From NCBI GenBank assembly GCA_903869975.1, contig CAIQBF010000007.1:1-8374 (forward strand): a DNA stretch of 8,374 nt, given 5' to 3'. Made by a program: the position numbers and the translations under genes. The notes under the pieces are model-generated. The model searched no databases, was not told where the DNA came from, and saw only the letters and a program-made list of their open reading frames with translations. Below are positions 1 through 5,480 of the stretch, piece after piece. This stretch comes from an uncultured bacterium (GTDB taxonomy: Bacteria > Patescibacteriota > Minisyncoccia > Phycocordibacterales > UBA9973). Position 1 is the first letter of the stretch, and each line of letters begins with the position of its first letter.

Positions 1-1
1 A

Positions 2-214
2 GTGACGGGAGATTTTCGGCAGGGAGAAATCTGTGCCGCCTGGACAGGGCTCGCGGAGCGTCTGCCGGCCGAACTGTGCTCAATCAAGGTTACGCTCACC
101 GTTTCGAGCGGGTTCTATATCCGCCAACTCGCGGAAGACATAGGGGTGGTCATCGGAACGGGAGCCTGTTTATATTCACTTACACGGGTCAAAATAGGAG
201 AGTGGTCGCATTGA
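2..214 (+). CDS. truB: tRNA pseudouridine synthase B, C-terminal fragment (5' end outside window)
   Basis: This is the last 70 residues of a frame open to the window edge. TruB converts U55 to pseudouridine in the T-loop of tRNAs. The catalytic Asp lies upstream and is not visible. What is visible is the conserved C-terminal part of the catalytic fold: SSGFYIRQLAEDIG (fragment residues 35-48), matching the family pattern S.G.YIR.LA.D.G with its conserved Arg, then GTGACLYSLTRVKIGEW (52-68), matching the family's G.GA.L..L.R...G segment. The protein stops two residues later, so it has no C-terminal PUA domain, as in short bacterial forms. It ends in TGA, which argues for the standard bacterial code. 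No terminator separates it from the downstream operon. The GTG at position 2 is only the first complete codon and not a credible start. Confidence 0.85.
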   Translation: MTGDFRQGEICAAWTGLAERLPAELCSIKVTLTVSSGFYIRQLAEDIGVVIGTGACLYSLTRVKIGEWSH

Positions 215-239
215 CACCAGCCGGAAATCAAGCTAGTAT
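211..239 (+). promoter_or_regulatory. Sigma70-type promoter for the ribosomal protein operon
   Basis: A perfect -35 hexamer TTGACA (211-216) is followed by a 17-bp spacer and TAGTAT (234-239, 4 of 6 consensus bases). The -35 box contains the truB stop codon (TGA 212-214). Transcription is predicted to start near 245-247, giving a leader of about 126 nt before rpsN. An alternative -10, TATAAG at 237-242, would need a 20-bp spacer and is less likely. Confidence 0.75.
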
Positions 240-272
240 AAGCACCGTATCCGCATCTAGGTCCAGTCAATC

Positions 273-322
273 CGTGTTTCTCCTTAAGGCCTTATATTCT
301 ATAGGTTTTAAGGACTCACACG
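273..322 (+). promoter_or_regulatory. Long hairpin in the 5' leader of the ribosomal operon
   Basis: The RNA can form one long stem-loop. Outer stem: CGUGU (273-277) with ACACG (318-322). Then a 3x3 internal loop (278-280/315-317). Main stem: 281-291 pairs with 304-314, 11 pairs including two adjacent G-U wobbles. Then a bulged U292, a UAUA/UAUA stem (293-296/300-303) and a three-base loop. That is 20 base pairs in a 50-nt element. It lies downstream of the predicted start of transcription and upstream of rpsN, where autoregulatory ribosomal-protein sites are usual. Which protein or signal acts on it, if any, cannot be told from one sequence. Confidence 0.5.
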
Positions 323-327
323 AGATA

Positions 328-353
328 TTGCCGGACGAGGCGGCGGATTTTTT
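328..353 (+). terminator. Weak terminator-like hairpin with U6, possible attenuator or truB terminator
   Basis: GCCG (330-333) pairs with CGGC (341-344) across a seven-base loop. Two U-G pairs can extend the stem to 328/346, and an A followed by six Ts (348-353) comes directly after. The stem is short for an efficient intrinsic terminator. It could end read-through from truB or attenuate the ribosomal operon in concert with the 273-322 hairpin. Its position between promoter and first gene makes it worth noting despite its weakness. Confidence 0.25.
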
Positions 354-372
354 ATTAATCAGTCGTTAAAAT

Positions 373-558
373 ATGGCAAAAACATCTACAAAATTCCGCG
401 CAACGCGGGAACCAAAGTTTTCCAGCCGAGCGAAAAATCGCTGTTTTAAATGTGGCCGTGGTCGTGGCTTCATGCGTGATTTCGGCCTGTGCCGTATCTG
501 CTTCCGTGAGCTTGCCAACGAAGGCATGATCCCGGGTGTACGCAAATCTAGCTGGTAA
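373..558 (+). CDS. rpsN: 30S ribosomal protein uS14, zinc-binding type
   Basis: uS14 sits in the head of the 30S subunit and contacts 16S rRNA. The protein is 61 residues, the usual length of the short zinc-ribbon (C+) form. The four Cys ligands are C24-x2-C27 and C40-x2-C43, with the family segment [11 protein letters not shown] (38-48) and the basic C-terminal GVRKSSW. It is the first gene of the operon. Elsewhere uL5 (rplE) normally precedes it, but here truB and a promoter do. No Shine-Dalgarno sequence is present: the bases before the ATG are A/T-rich. The stop is a tandem TAATAA. The next gene starts 19 nt later. Confidence 0.97.
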   Translation: MAKTSTKFRATREPKFSSRAKNRCFKCGRGRGFMRDFGLCRICFRELANEGMIPGVRKSSW

Positions 559-577
559 TAACTCTACAGTAATCATT

Positions 578-964
578 ATGGATCCAGTATCAAACATGTT
601 GAACGGTATCAAAAACGCTAATCGCGCACTTCGCGAGACCGTTATTGTGCCGCAGTCAAAGCTTTCTCTCGCTATTGCAGAGAAGCTCTCAAAGGAAGGG
701 TTTGTGGGTGCTGTCGAGAAAAAGACTCGCCAGGGACGCCCAGTGCTCGAAATCGCACTTATCGCAACTGACCGCATGCCGAAGATCAGCGAGATCAATC
801 GTGTTTCGAAGTCATCACGCCGCATGTATGCAGGTGTGGCTGACATCAAGCCGATCAAGAACGGCCGCGGATTACTCATTCTCTCTACTCCGAAGGGTCT
901 CCTTACAGACAAGGAAGCTCGCAAGGAAAATGTCGGCGGAGAGGTAATGTTCTCTATCTGGTAA
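578..964 (+). CDS. rpsH: 30S ribosomal protein uS8
   Basis: uS8 binds the central domain of 16S rRNA and is needed for platform assembly. In E. coli it also represses the spc operon. The protein is 128 residues, close to the family norm. It begins MDPVSNMLNGIKNANRA, the expected N-terminus (DPI.DML..I.NA), and carries STPKGLLTDKEAR (103-115), the family RNA-binding signature, ending GGEVMFSIW. The start at 578 was chosen because that is where family similarity begins. An in-frame GTG at 536 would overlap rpsN and add non-conserved residues. No Shine-Dalgarno; bases -3 to -1 are ATT. It is four nt from rplF. As the classical spc autorepressor it is a candidate ligand for the leader structure at 273-322, which is inference only. 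Confidence 0.97.
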   Translation: MDPVSNMLNGIKNANRALRETVIVPQSKLSLAIAEKLSKEGFVGAVEKKTRQGRPVLEIALIATDRMPKISEINRVSKSSRRMYAGVADIKPIKNGRGLLILSTPKGLLTDKEARKENVGGEVMFSIW

Positions 965-968
965 ATTT

Positions 969-1505
969 ATGTCACGAATCGCTAAACAACCAATTCCGAT
1001 CCCTGCAAACACTGAAGTCGCTCTCTCTGAGGGAGTACTCACTGTAAAGGGACCGAAGGGCACGCTTACACGTGCCGTAAAGCCTGACGTCGTCATTCTT
1101 ATCGACGGCGGCCACGTTACGCTCATGCCGAAAGACGATACATCTATCTTTTCTCGCGCACTCTGGGGTACCTATGCTTCACACGTGAAGAATATGCTCG
1201 TAGGCGTTAATGCTGGATACTCAAAGAAACTCATCCTCGAAGGAGTCGGTTTCAAGTCAGAAGTCAAAGGCACAGACCTCAATCTTGCGCTTGGTTTCTC
1301 TCACGGAGTCGTCGTTCCTATTCCACAAGGCCTCACGGTTACTGCGGAGAAGAACAACATCACTATTAGCGGCATCGACAAAGAAATGGTCGGTCAGTTT
1401 GCCGCAAAAGTACGCGCTATGAAAAAGCCTGAGCCATATAAGGGTAAGGGATTCCGCTACGACGGCGAGGTTATCCGCCGCAAGCAGGGTAAGAAGGCTG
1501 CGTAG
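969..1505 (+). CDS. rplF: 50S ribosomal protein uL6
   Basis: uL6 lies near the GTPase-associated region of the 50S subunit and binds 23S rRNA. The protein is 178 residues, the typical bacterial length. It opens with MSRIAKQPIPIP, has the duplicated uL6 fold (roughly 1-80 and 82-170), the mid-protein GYSKKLILEGVGF (83-95), and the C-terminal signature PEPYKGKGFRY (154-164) followed by a basic tail. The ATG is four nt after the rpsH stop with ATTT between and no Shine-Dalgarno, suggesting translational coupling. It ends with tandem stops TAG-TAA in frame. Confidence 0.97.
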   Translation: MSRIAKQPIPIPANTEVALSEGVLTVKGPKGTLTRAVKPDVVILIDGGHVTLMPKDDTSIFSRALWGTYASHVKNMLVGVNAGYSKKLILEGVGFKSEVKGTDLNLALGFSHGVVVPIPQGLTVTAEKNNITISGIDKEMVGQFAAKVRAMKKPEPYKGKGFRYDGEVIRRKQGKKAA

Positions 1506-1522
1506 TAATTTGATCATCCATT

Positions 1523-1870
1523 ATGAAAACAACAAACATCAAAACTGAAAAGCGTTTGCGTTTGAAGAAGAAGATTCGCATGCGTCTCTCTGGAGAAGCT
1601 GCACGTCCTCGTCTCGCTGTCTTCCGCTCGAACCGCTTTATCTATGCGCAGGCTATCGACGACAGCACACAGAAGACAATCGTTGCTGCAAGTGATGCGA
1701 ACGAGAAGGGTACGAAAGTTGCCGGCGCAGAATACGTCGGTAAAGCTATCGCTGCCGCTCTCAAAGCAAAAGGCATTACGACAGTCGTCTTCGATCGTGG
1801 CGGTTTCCGCTACGCAGGTCGCGTTAAAATCCTTGCTGACGCAGCGCGCGCAGCAGGCCTTAATTTCTAA
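1523..1870 (+). CDS. rplR: 50S ribosomal protein uL18
   Basis: uL18 binds 5S rRNA together with uL5 and anchors it in the central protuberance. The protein is 115 residues, normal for bacteria. A very basic N-terminus (residues 7-21) is followed by RPRLAVFRSN (28-37), the strand FIYAQAIDD, and the C-terminal signature VVFDRGGFRYAGRVKILADA (88-107). It starts 17 nt after rplF with no Shine-Dalgarno (CCATT before the ATG) and is followed after five nt by rpsE. Its usual 5S partner uL5 is not encoded in this window. Confidence 0.97.
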   Translation: MKTTNIKTEKRLRLKKKIRMRLSGEAARPRLAVFRSNRFIYAQAIDDSTQKTIVAASDANEKGTKVAGAEYVGKAIAAALKAKGITTVVFDRGGFRYAGRVKILADAARAAGLNF

Positions 1871-1875
1871 TATCT

Positions 1876-2616
1876 ATGGCTGAAACAACAACCCCAAAAC
1901 CAGCAGCTAGCGCTGCAAGTTCCGCTCCTCGCTCGTACTCGGGTGGTGGTGCAGGTGCTTCACGTGGACCAGCTCGCGGCGGTTCGTCTTCATACGGCGG
2001 ATCTCGCGGTGGTGCAGGTGCTCCAGGTGGCCGTCCAGGCGGTGCACGTCCAGGTGGACGTCGTCCGTTTACTGAACGCGCAAAGCCTGAATACGACCAG
2101 AAGATTCTTGCGATCCGTCGCGTGACTCGCGTGGTATCAGGTGGACGCCGTATGACTTTCTCTGTAGCGCTCGCCATCGGTGACCGCAAGGGAATGGTCG
2201 GTCTCGGTACTGGGAAAGCTATCGATACTTCAATGGCTATCCAGAAAGCTCAGAAAGCTGCCAAGAAGAACATGCTCAAGCTCAAGCTTACGAAGACCAT
2301 GTCTCTCCCGCACGATATCGAGGCAAAATTCTCTTCTGCTCGCGTCATGCTCATGCCGAACCGCGGCCGTGGACTCATCTCGGGTTCCGCAACGCGCGAC
2401 ATGCTCTTGCTCGCTGGCGTCAAAGATGTCACATCTAAGATCCACTCAGGATCGAAGAACAAGCTCAACAACGCACGTGCGACGATGAAAGCTTTTGAGA
2501 TGATCGGTACGAAAGTGCTTCATCACAAGACTGAGTCAGACCGCGTAGCTGCTGCAGCAGCAGCCGTCGCCGCAAAGTCCGCGGAGACGCTCGCTTCAAG
2601 CGAAGCTGCAAAGTAA
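1876..2616 (+). CDS. rpsE: 30S ribosomal protein uS5 with long Gly/Arg-rich N-terminal tail
   Basis: uS5 lines the mRNA entry channel and affects decoding accuracy. The core is clear from about residue 70: an S5 N-terminal RNA-binding domain (ILAIRRVTRVVSGGRRMTF from 77) with GDRKGMVGLGTGKA (102-115), then the C-terminal domain with GRGLISGSATRDMLLLAGV (164-182) and the Asn/Arg segment before residue 210. The protein is 246 residues, whereas E. coli S5 is 167. The extra length is a disordered-looking head (1-68) rich in Gly, Arg, Ser, Ala and Pro, with RGG, GGR and SYGG-like units at 20-63, and an Ala-rich tail (224-246). The ATG is five nt after rplR and there is no Shine-Dalgarno. The gene is followed after 13 nt directly by rplO, with no room for uL30. 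Confidence 0.96.
   Translation: MAETTTPKPAASAASSAPRSYSGGGAGASRGPARGGSSSYGGSRGGAGAPGGRPGGARPGGRRPFTERAKPEYDQKILAIRRVTRVVSGGRRMTFSVALAIGDRKGMVGLGTGKAIDTSMAIQKAQKAAKKNMLKLKLTKTMSLPHDIEAKFSSARVMLMPNRGRGLISGSATRDMLLLAGVKDVTSKIHSGSKNKLNNARATMKAFEMIGTKVLHHKTESDRVAAAAAAVAAKSAETLASSEAAK
1945..2022 (+). repeat. Direct repeat inside the uS5 Gly/Arg-rich tail
   Basis: The 15-base sequence GGTGGTGCAGGTGCT occurs exactly at 1945-1959 and 2008-2022, in the same reading frame, encoding Gly-Gly-Ala-Gly-Ala both times. Between and after the copies are further short GGT/CGT/CCA-rich units. This suggests the tail grew by in-frame duplication or slippage. It is part of the coding sequence and not a mobile or regulatory repeat. 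Confidence 0.7.
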
Positions 2617-2629
2617 TCTCTCTAATTAT

Positions 2630-3064
2630 ATGCAAACACATACTGTAAAAAGAAACGTTCCGGAAAAATCACACGTCCAGCTCGGACGTGGTGGTCGCCA
2701 CGGTAAGACATCGGGTCGCGGAGGCAAGGGTCAGACGGCCCGCGCTGGAAACAAGCGCCGCCCACAGATGCGTGATGAGATCAAGAAGATCCCAAAACTT
2801 CGCGGATACAAATTCGCGTCGATCCAGAAGGACTTCTATCCGATCAATCTCACTGCACTTGAAAACGCATTTAACGCAGGCGAGACTGTTACGCTTGAAG
2901 CACTCCGTGAGAAGAAGGTTGTACGCGTAAAAGGCGGCAACAATCCTCGCGTGAAGATTCTCGCTACCGGTTCGCTCACGAAGAAGCTCTCAATCAAAGG
3001 CTGTACATACAGCGAGGCTGCTAAAGCCGCAATCGAAAAGGTCGGAGGAACAATCGAAGCGTAA
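2630..3064 (+). CDS. rplO: 50S ribosomal protein uL15
   Basis: uL15 has a long basic extension that threads into 23S rRNA and is needed late in 50S assembly. The protein is 144 residues, the normal size. It shows the Gly/Arg-rich N-terminal half GRGGRHGKTSGRGGKGQ (19-35), then KLRGYKFASIQKDFYPINL (56-74), and the C-terminal domain LATGSLTKKLSIKG (111-124) ending in a helix SEAAKAAIEKVGG. It follows rpsE directly, so the rpmD (uL30) slot is empty. There is no Shine-Dalgarno; the ATG is preceded by AATTAT. secY starts 17 nt after the stop. Confidence 0.97.
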   Translation: MQTHTVKRNVPEKSHVQLGRGGRHGKTSGRGGKGQTARAGNKRRPQMRDEIKKIPKLRGYKFASIQKDFYPINLTALENAFNAGETVTLEALREKKVVRVKGGNNPRVKILATGSLTKKLSIKGCTYSEAAKAAIEKVGGTIEA

Positions 3065-3081
3065 TCCGCTTCTCAAAAATT

Positions 3082-4356
3082 ATGAATACTTTTTTCCGAA
3101 AGTTTAAGATCATCTGGAAGGATAAAGGACTCCGCAACAGTATCCTGATCACGCTCGGATTGCTCGTTATCTTTCGCCTTCTTTCGGCCATTCCGGTACC
3201 AGGAGTCGATCGCGCGCACCTTGCATCGTTCATTGCGAACAACCAATTCTTCGGCATATTGAACCTCTTCTCTGGAGGAGGGTTGTCTACACTCTCGATC
3301 ATCATGCTTGGCGTAGGTCCGTATATCACGGCATCCATCATCATGCAGCTCCTTACGATGATGATTCCATCGCTCAAAGCGATGAACCAGGAAGAAGGGG
3401 AGGCTGGCCGCCGCAAGTTCTCGCAGTACTCTCGATTGCTTGCCGTGCCGCTTGCTATCCTTCAGTCGTTTAGTCTTATTCTCGTGTTCCAGAAGCAGGG
3501 TATCTTCGTTAACATGACATCCTTTGGCTTCTTAACGGCTATCGTCGTTGCAGTCGCAGGATCCATGTTCCTTATGTGGATTGGTGAGGTTATGACCGAA
3601 TATGGTATCTCGAATGGTATCTCGATCATCATCTTTGCTGGTATCGTAGCCGCTCTTCCGACAAGCCTCAGCCAAGCATTGTTTACGTTCGATGTTTCGC
3701 AGCTCCCGTACTTCATTCTTTTCGCTGTTCTCGGCCTCTTGCTGATTCTCGGCGTTGTAGTGATCACGGAAGCAGAGCGTCCTATTCCCGTAACATATGC
3801 TCGACAGGTGCGAGGTTCGACGACTTCAGGCGGCGTTTCAACCTATGTTCCGCTTCGCGTGAACCAGGCTGGCGTTATCCCGATCATCTTCGCGCTCTCA
3901 TTGCTCCTCATACCACAGCTCCTTGGAAACCTGATTACCTCGCTTGCGCACAATAGCCACTTGCTTTCATTTGGCCGTGCTCTTGCAGGGTTCCAGCAGA
4001 CAGGGTGGCTCTATGGTGTTATCTACTTCGTGCTCGTGTTTGCATTCACGTACTTCTATACGGCAGTCACGTTTGACCCGCATCAGATGAGCGAGAATTT
4101 GCAGAAGGGAGGTGCTTTTGTTCCGGGCATCCGTCCGGGCCTCTCGACTGAGCAGTATCTTGGCACGGTTGTGTCACGCATTACGCTCGTCGGCGCGCTC
4201 TTCCTCAGTGTCATTGCCGTTTTGCCGCTTGTCGTACGTGCCATCACTGGTATTACTTCGATCGCGCTCGGCGGTACAGCACTCTTGATTGTTGTGTCAG
4301 TCATTCTTGAACTTATCAAGAAAGTCGACGCGAGAGTCTCGATGCATGAGTACTAG
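3082..4356 (+). CDS. secY: Protein translocase channel subunit SecY
   Basis: SecY is the pore of the Sec translocon and carries unfolded proteins into or across the cytoplasmic membrane with SecE and SecA. The protein is 424 residues, normal for bacteria, with about ten hydrophobic segments: TM1 near 19-38, the plug and TM2 within 57-96, then segments near 117-136, 148-170, 176-193, 207-229, 262-284, 308-330, 364-387 and 391-413. Family motifs include SAIPVPGVD (35-43), GVGPYITASIIMQLL (77-91), the cytoplasmic loop EAERPIPVTYARQ (230-242), important for SecA and ribosome contact, and QKGGAFVPGIRPG (341-353). It has no Shine-Dalgarno. It is the last gene of the ribosomal operon and is followed by a strong terminator, whereas in many bacteria adk and map continue in the same transcript. 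Confidence 0.97.
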   Translation: MNTFFRKFKIIWKDKGLRNSILITLGLLVIFRLLSAIPVPGVDRAHLASFIANNQFFGILNLFSGGGLSTLSIIMLGVGPYITASIIMQLLTMMIPSLKAMNQEEGEAGRRKFSQYSRLLAVPLAILQSFSLILVFQKQGIFVNMTSFGFLTAIVVAVAGSMFLMWIGEVMTEYGISNGISIIIFAGIVAALPTSLSQALFTFDVSQLPYFILFAVLGLLLILGVVVITEAERPIPVTYARQVRGSTTSGGVSTYVPLRVNQAGVIPIIFALSLLLIPQLLGNLITSLAHNSHLLSFGRALAGFQQTGWLYGVIYFVLVFAFTYFYTAVTFDPHQMSENLQKGGAFVPGIRPGLSTEQYLGTVVSRITLVGALFLSVIAVLPLVVRAITGITSIALGGTALLIVVSVILELIKKVDARVSMHEY

Positions 4357-4377
4357 CATCTTGCTGTAGCCAATATT

Positions 4378-4410
4378 CAAAACCCCGCTTATGCGGGGTT
4401 TTGTTTTTTT
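4378..4410 (+). terminator. Intrinsic terminator after secY
   Basis: An 11-bp perfect stem pairs 4378-4388 with 4393-4403 across a TTAT loop, with CCCCGC/GCGGGG in the core, and is followed by seven Ts (4404-4410). It begins 21 nt after the secY stop and closes the ribosomal operon. On the minus strand the stem is followed by only a mixed A/T stretch, so it may work weakly for the convergent gene that ends at 4415. Confidence 0.93.
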
Positions 4411-4414
4411 GTTA

Positions 4415-4816
4415 CTACGTATTTTTTACCAGTAATTGGAAGCGAGCGGTCACTTCATGGTAGTGACTTTGTTGATCGTGCTTAATTTCTATGAGCACAT
4501 ACGGTGCTCCATGCTCTTTTGCGTAATCGAAGAGCTCTTGTAAGAGTTTTTCAAAAGCACTTTTTTTGCGCTTGCCGTCTCCCGCCTTGCCTTTGTGGTC
4601 TTCCGCATCTAAGTATTGAGGCATTCCGAATGGGTGGGTTCTTAGCGCGGAGACTTTCTTCTTTTTTGGTACGAGTATCTGATTTTCGTAATCCGGTTCT
4701 ACTACCGTGTAGGTGCCGAGCTTTCCTGGTTGTAAAAATACTACTTCTTTCATGAGCTGTTGCTTTTGTTTAGGCTCATACTCATGGTTTTTCTGGCGAA
4801 AGTCAATGGGGTTCAT
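4415..4816 (-). CDS. Small basic protein of unknown function
   Basis: I do not recognise this 133-residue protein. It has no signal peptide or membrane segment. A Lys-rich middle is visible: KKKK at 51-54 and KGKAGDGKRKK at 75-85. After that comes an amphipathic helix (86-102) and two predicted strands, YVLIEIKH (106-113) and HEVTARFQLLV (120-130). This alpha-beta-beta ending faintly recalls small oligomeric families such as dodecin or YbjQ, but no signature is complete, so this is not a call. The start is uncertain: Met22 (MKEVVFLQPGKLG) is an alternative. Upstream of the first ATG, a -10-like GATAGT (4831-4826) lies nine nt away with no clear -35 or Shine-Dalgarno. The gene converges on secY and diverges from adk, splitting a normally continuous operon. 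An uninterrupted 133-codon frame in a gap bounded by a terminator and a promoter supports it being real. Confidence 0.7.
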   Translation of the reverse strand: MNPIDFRQKNHEYEPKQKQQLMKEVVFLQPGKLGTYTVVEPDYENQILVPKKKKVSALRTHPFGMPQYLDAEDHKGKAGDGKRKKSAFEKLLQELFDYAKEHGAPYVLIEIKHDQQSHYHEVTARFQLLVKNT

Positions 4817-4873
4817 TTATGACCGACTATCGAAAGGAGTCTTTTCGTGGGGCTTTTTTTGTGCCCTAATGCA

Positions 4874-4882
4874 TGGTATAGT
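4874..4882 (+). promoter_or_regulatory. Extended -10 promoter for adk-pyrH-map, candidate leaderless start
   Basis: TGGTATAGT is an extended -10 element (TGn plus TATAGT, 5 of 6 consensus). The -10 ends at 4882, so transcription is expected at about 4889-4890, and the adk ATG begins at 4890. Only a T-run (4854-4860) lies in the -35 position, which fits an extended -10 promoter that does not rely on -35 contacts. There is no Shine-Dalgarno sequence, consistent with a leaderless or nearly leaderless mRNA. Confidence 0.6.
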
Positions 4883-4889
4883 GCCTCCC

Positions 4890-5480
4890 ATGGAAGCACC
4901 TAAAACATATGTATTTTTCGGCATCGTAGGAGCCGGCAAGGGGACGCAGGTTGACCTCTTGATGAAGCTCCTTGCGGCCAAGGATTCCCGGAAGATCGTC
5001 TACGCCTATCCAGGCAGCGAGTACCGTGCACTCACGAGTGGTGAGAGCTTTACCGGCAGCATCGTAAAGGCTAAGCTTGAGCGCGGTGAACTCCAGCCTG
5101 ACTTTCTGACCGTCGGCGTTTTTACAAACATCCTTGTTCGCGATCTTACCGCCGATGCACATCTGATCGCTGACGGATATCCGCGTACGCTTGCGCAGGA
5201 GGAAGCTTTTGTTGCGGCTATGGATTTCTATGGACGCGAAAATGTGGAGATCGTGTACATCGAAGTCTCGAAGGATGAGGTAATCGCGCGCATGAAGCTT
5301 CGCGGTCGTTCTGACGATACAGACGATGGCATTACCCGCCGCTTCTATGAATATGAGACCAATGTGATTCCTGCTATGCAAATGCTCAAGGAACACGCAG
5401 GATACAAGCTTCATACCATCAATGGCGCGCAGTCGATCGAGGCTGTGCATGCAGATATCGTAAAAGCACTCGGGCTCTAA
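4890..5480 (+). CDS. adk: Adenylate kinase family nucleoside monophosphate kinase
   Basis: This family transfers a phosphate from ATP to a nucleoside monophosphate, classically AMP. The 196-residue protein has the P-loop GIVGAGKGTQ (11-20), the ADGYPRTLAQ segment (94-103, counterpart of DGFPR), and a short LID with RGRSDDTDDGITRRFYEYE (138-156), retaining the Arg pairs R138/R140 and R150/R151. There is no zinc LID insertion. The NMP-binding part is divergent: where typical Adks read STGDMLR, this one reads PGSEYRAL (41-48), with the Arg kept but the GD pair changed. True AMP specificity is therefore likely but not certain. The start at 4890 gives the natural N-terminus just before the first strand; the frame is open further upstream, but that part overlaps the minus-strand gene. 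Its stop overlaps the pyrH start (TAATG). Confidence 0.85.
   Translation: MEAPKTYVFFGIVGAGKGTQVDLLMKLLAAKDSRKIVYAYPGSEYRALTSGESFTGSIVKAKLERGELQPDFLTVGVFTNILVRDLTADAHLIADGYPRTLAQEEAFVAAMDFYGRENVEIVYIEVSKDEVIARMKLRGRSDDTDDGITRRFYEYETNVIPAMQMLKEHAGYKLHTINGAQSIEAVHADIVKALGL

Noticed and set aside
536..577. Upstream in-frame GTG start for rpsH
   Set aside because: It would overlap the end of rpsN and add 14 non-conserved residues. Family similarity begins at the ATG at 578.
355..924. 189-codon frame on the minus strand opposite rpsN and rpsH
   Set aside because: It lies wholly antisense to two unmistakable ribosomal protein genes and encodes no recognisable motif. It is a shadow frame.
2548..2561. 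14-bp perfect palindrome GCTGCTGCAGCAGC near the 3' end of rpsE, and a nearby GCTTC/GAAGC hairpin
   Set aside because: Best explained by runs of Ala codons in the C-terminal extension. No T-run follows and the gene continues.
4817..4873. Short stems in the adk upstream region (CGAAA/TTTCG and GGGC/GCCC around a T-run) as a terminator or riboswitch
   Set aside because: The stems are 4-5 bp and mutually incompatible, and they lie upstream of the predicted transcription start of adk, so they would not be in its mRNA.
4713..4889. Upstream start for the adk frame
   Set aside because: The extra residues precede the family's N-terminal strand, overlap the minus-strand gene and lie upstream of the extended -10 promoter.
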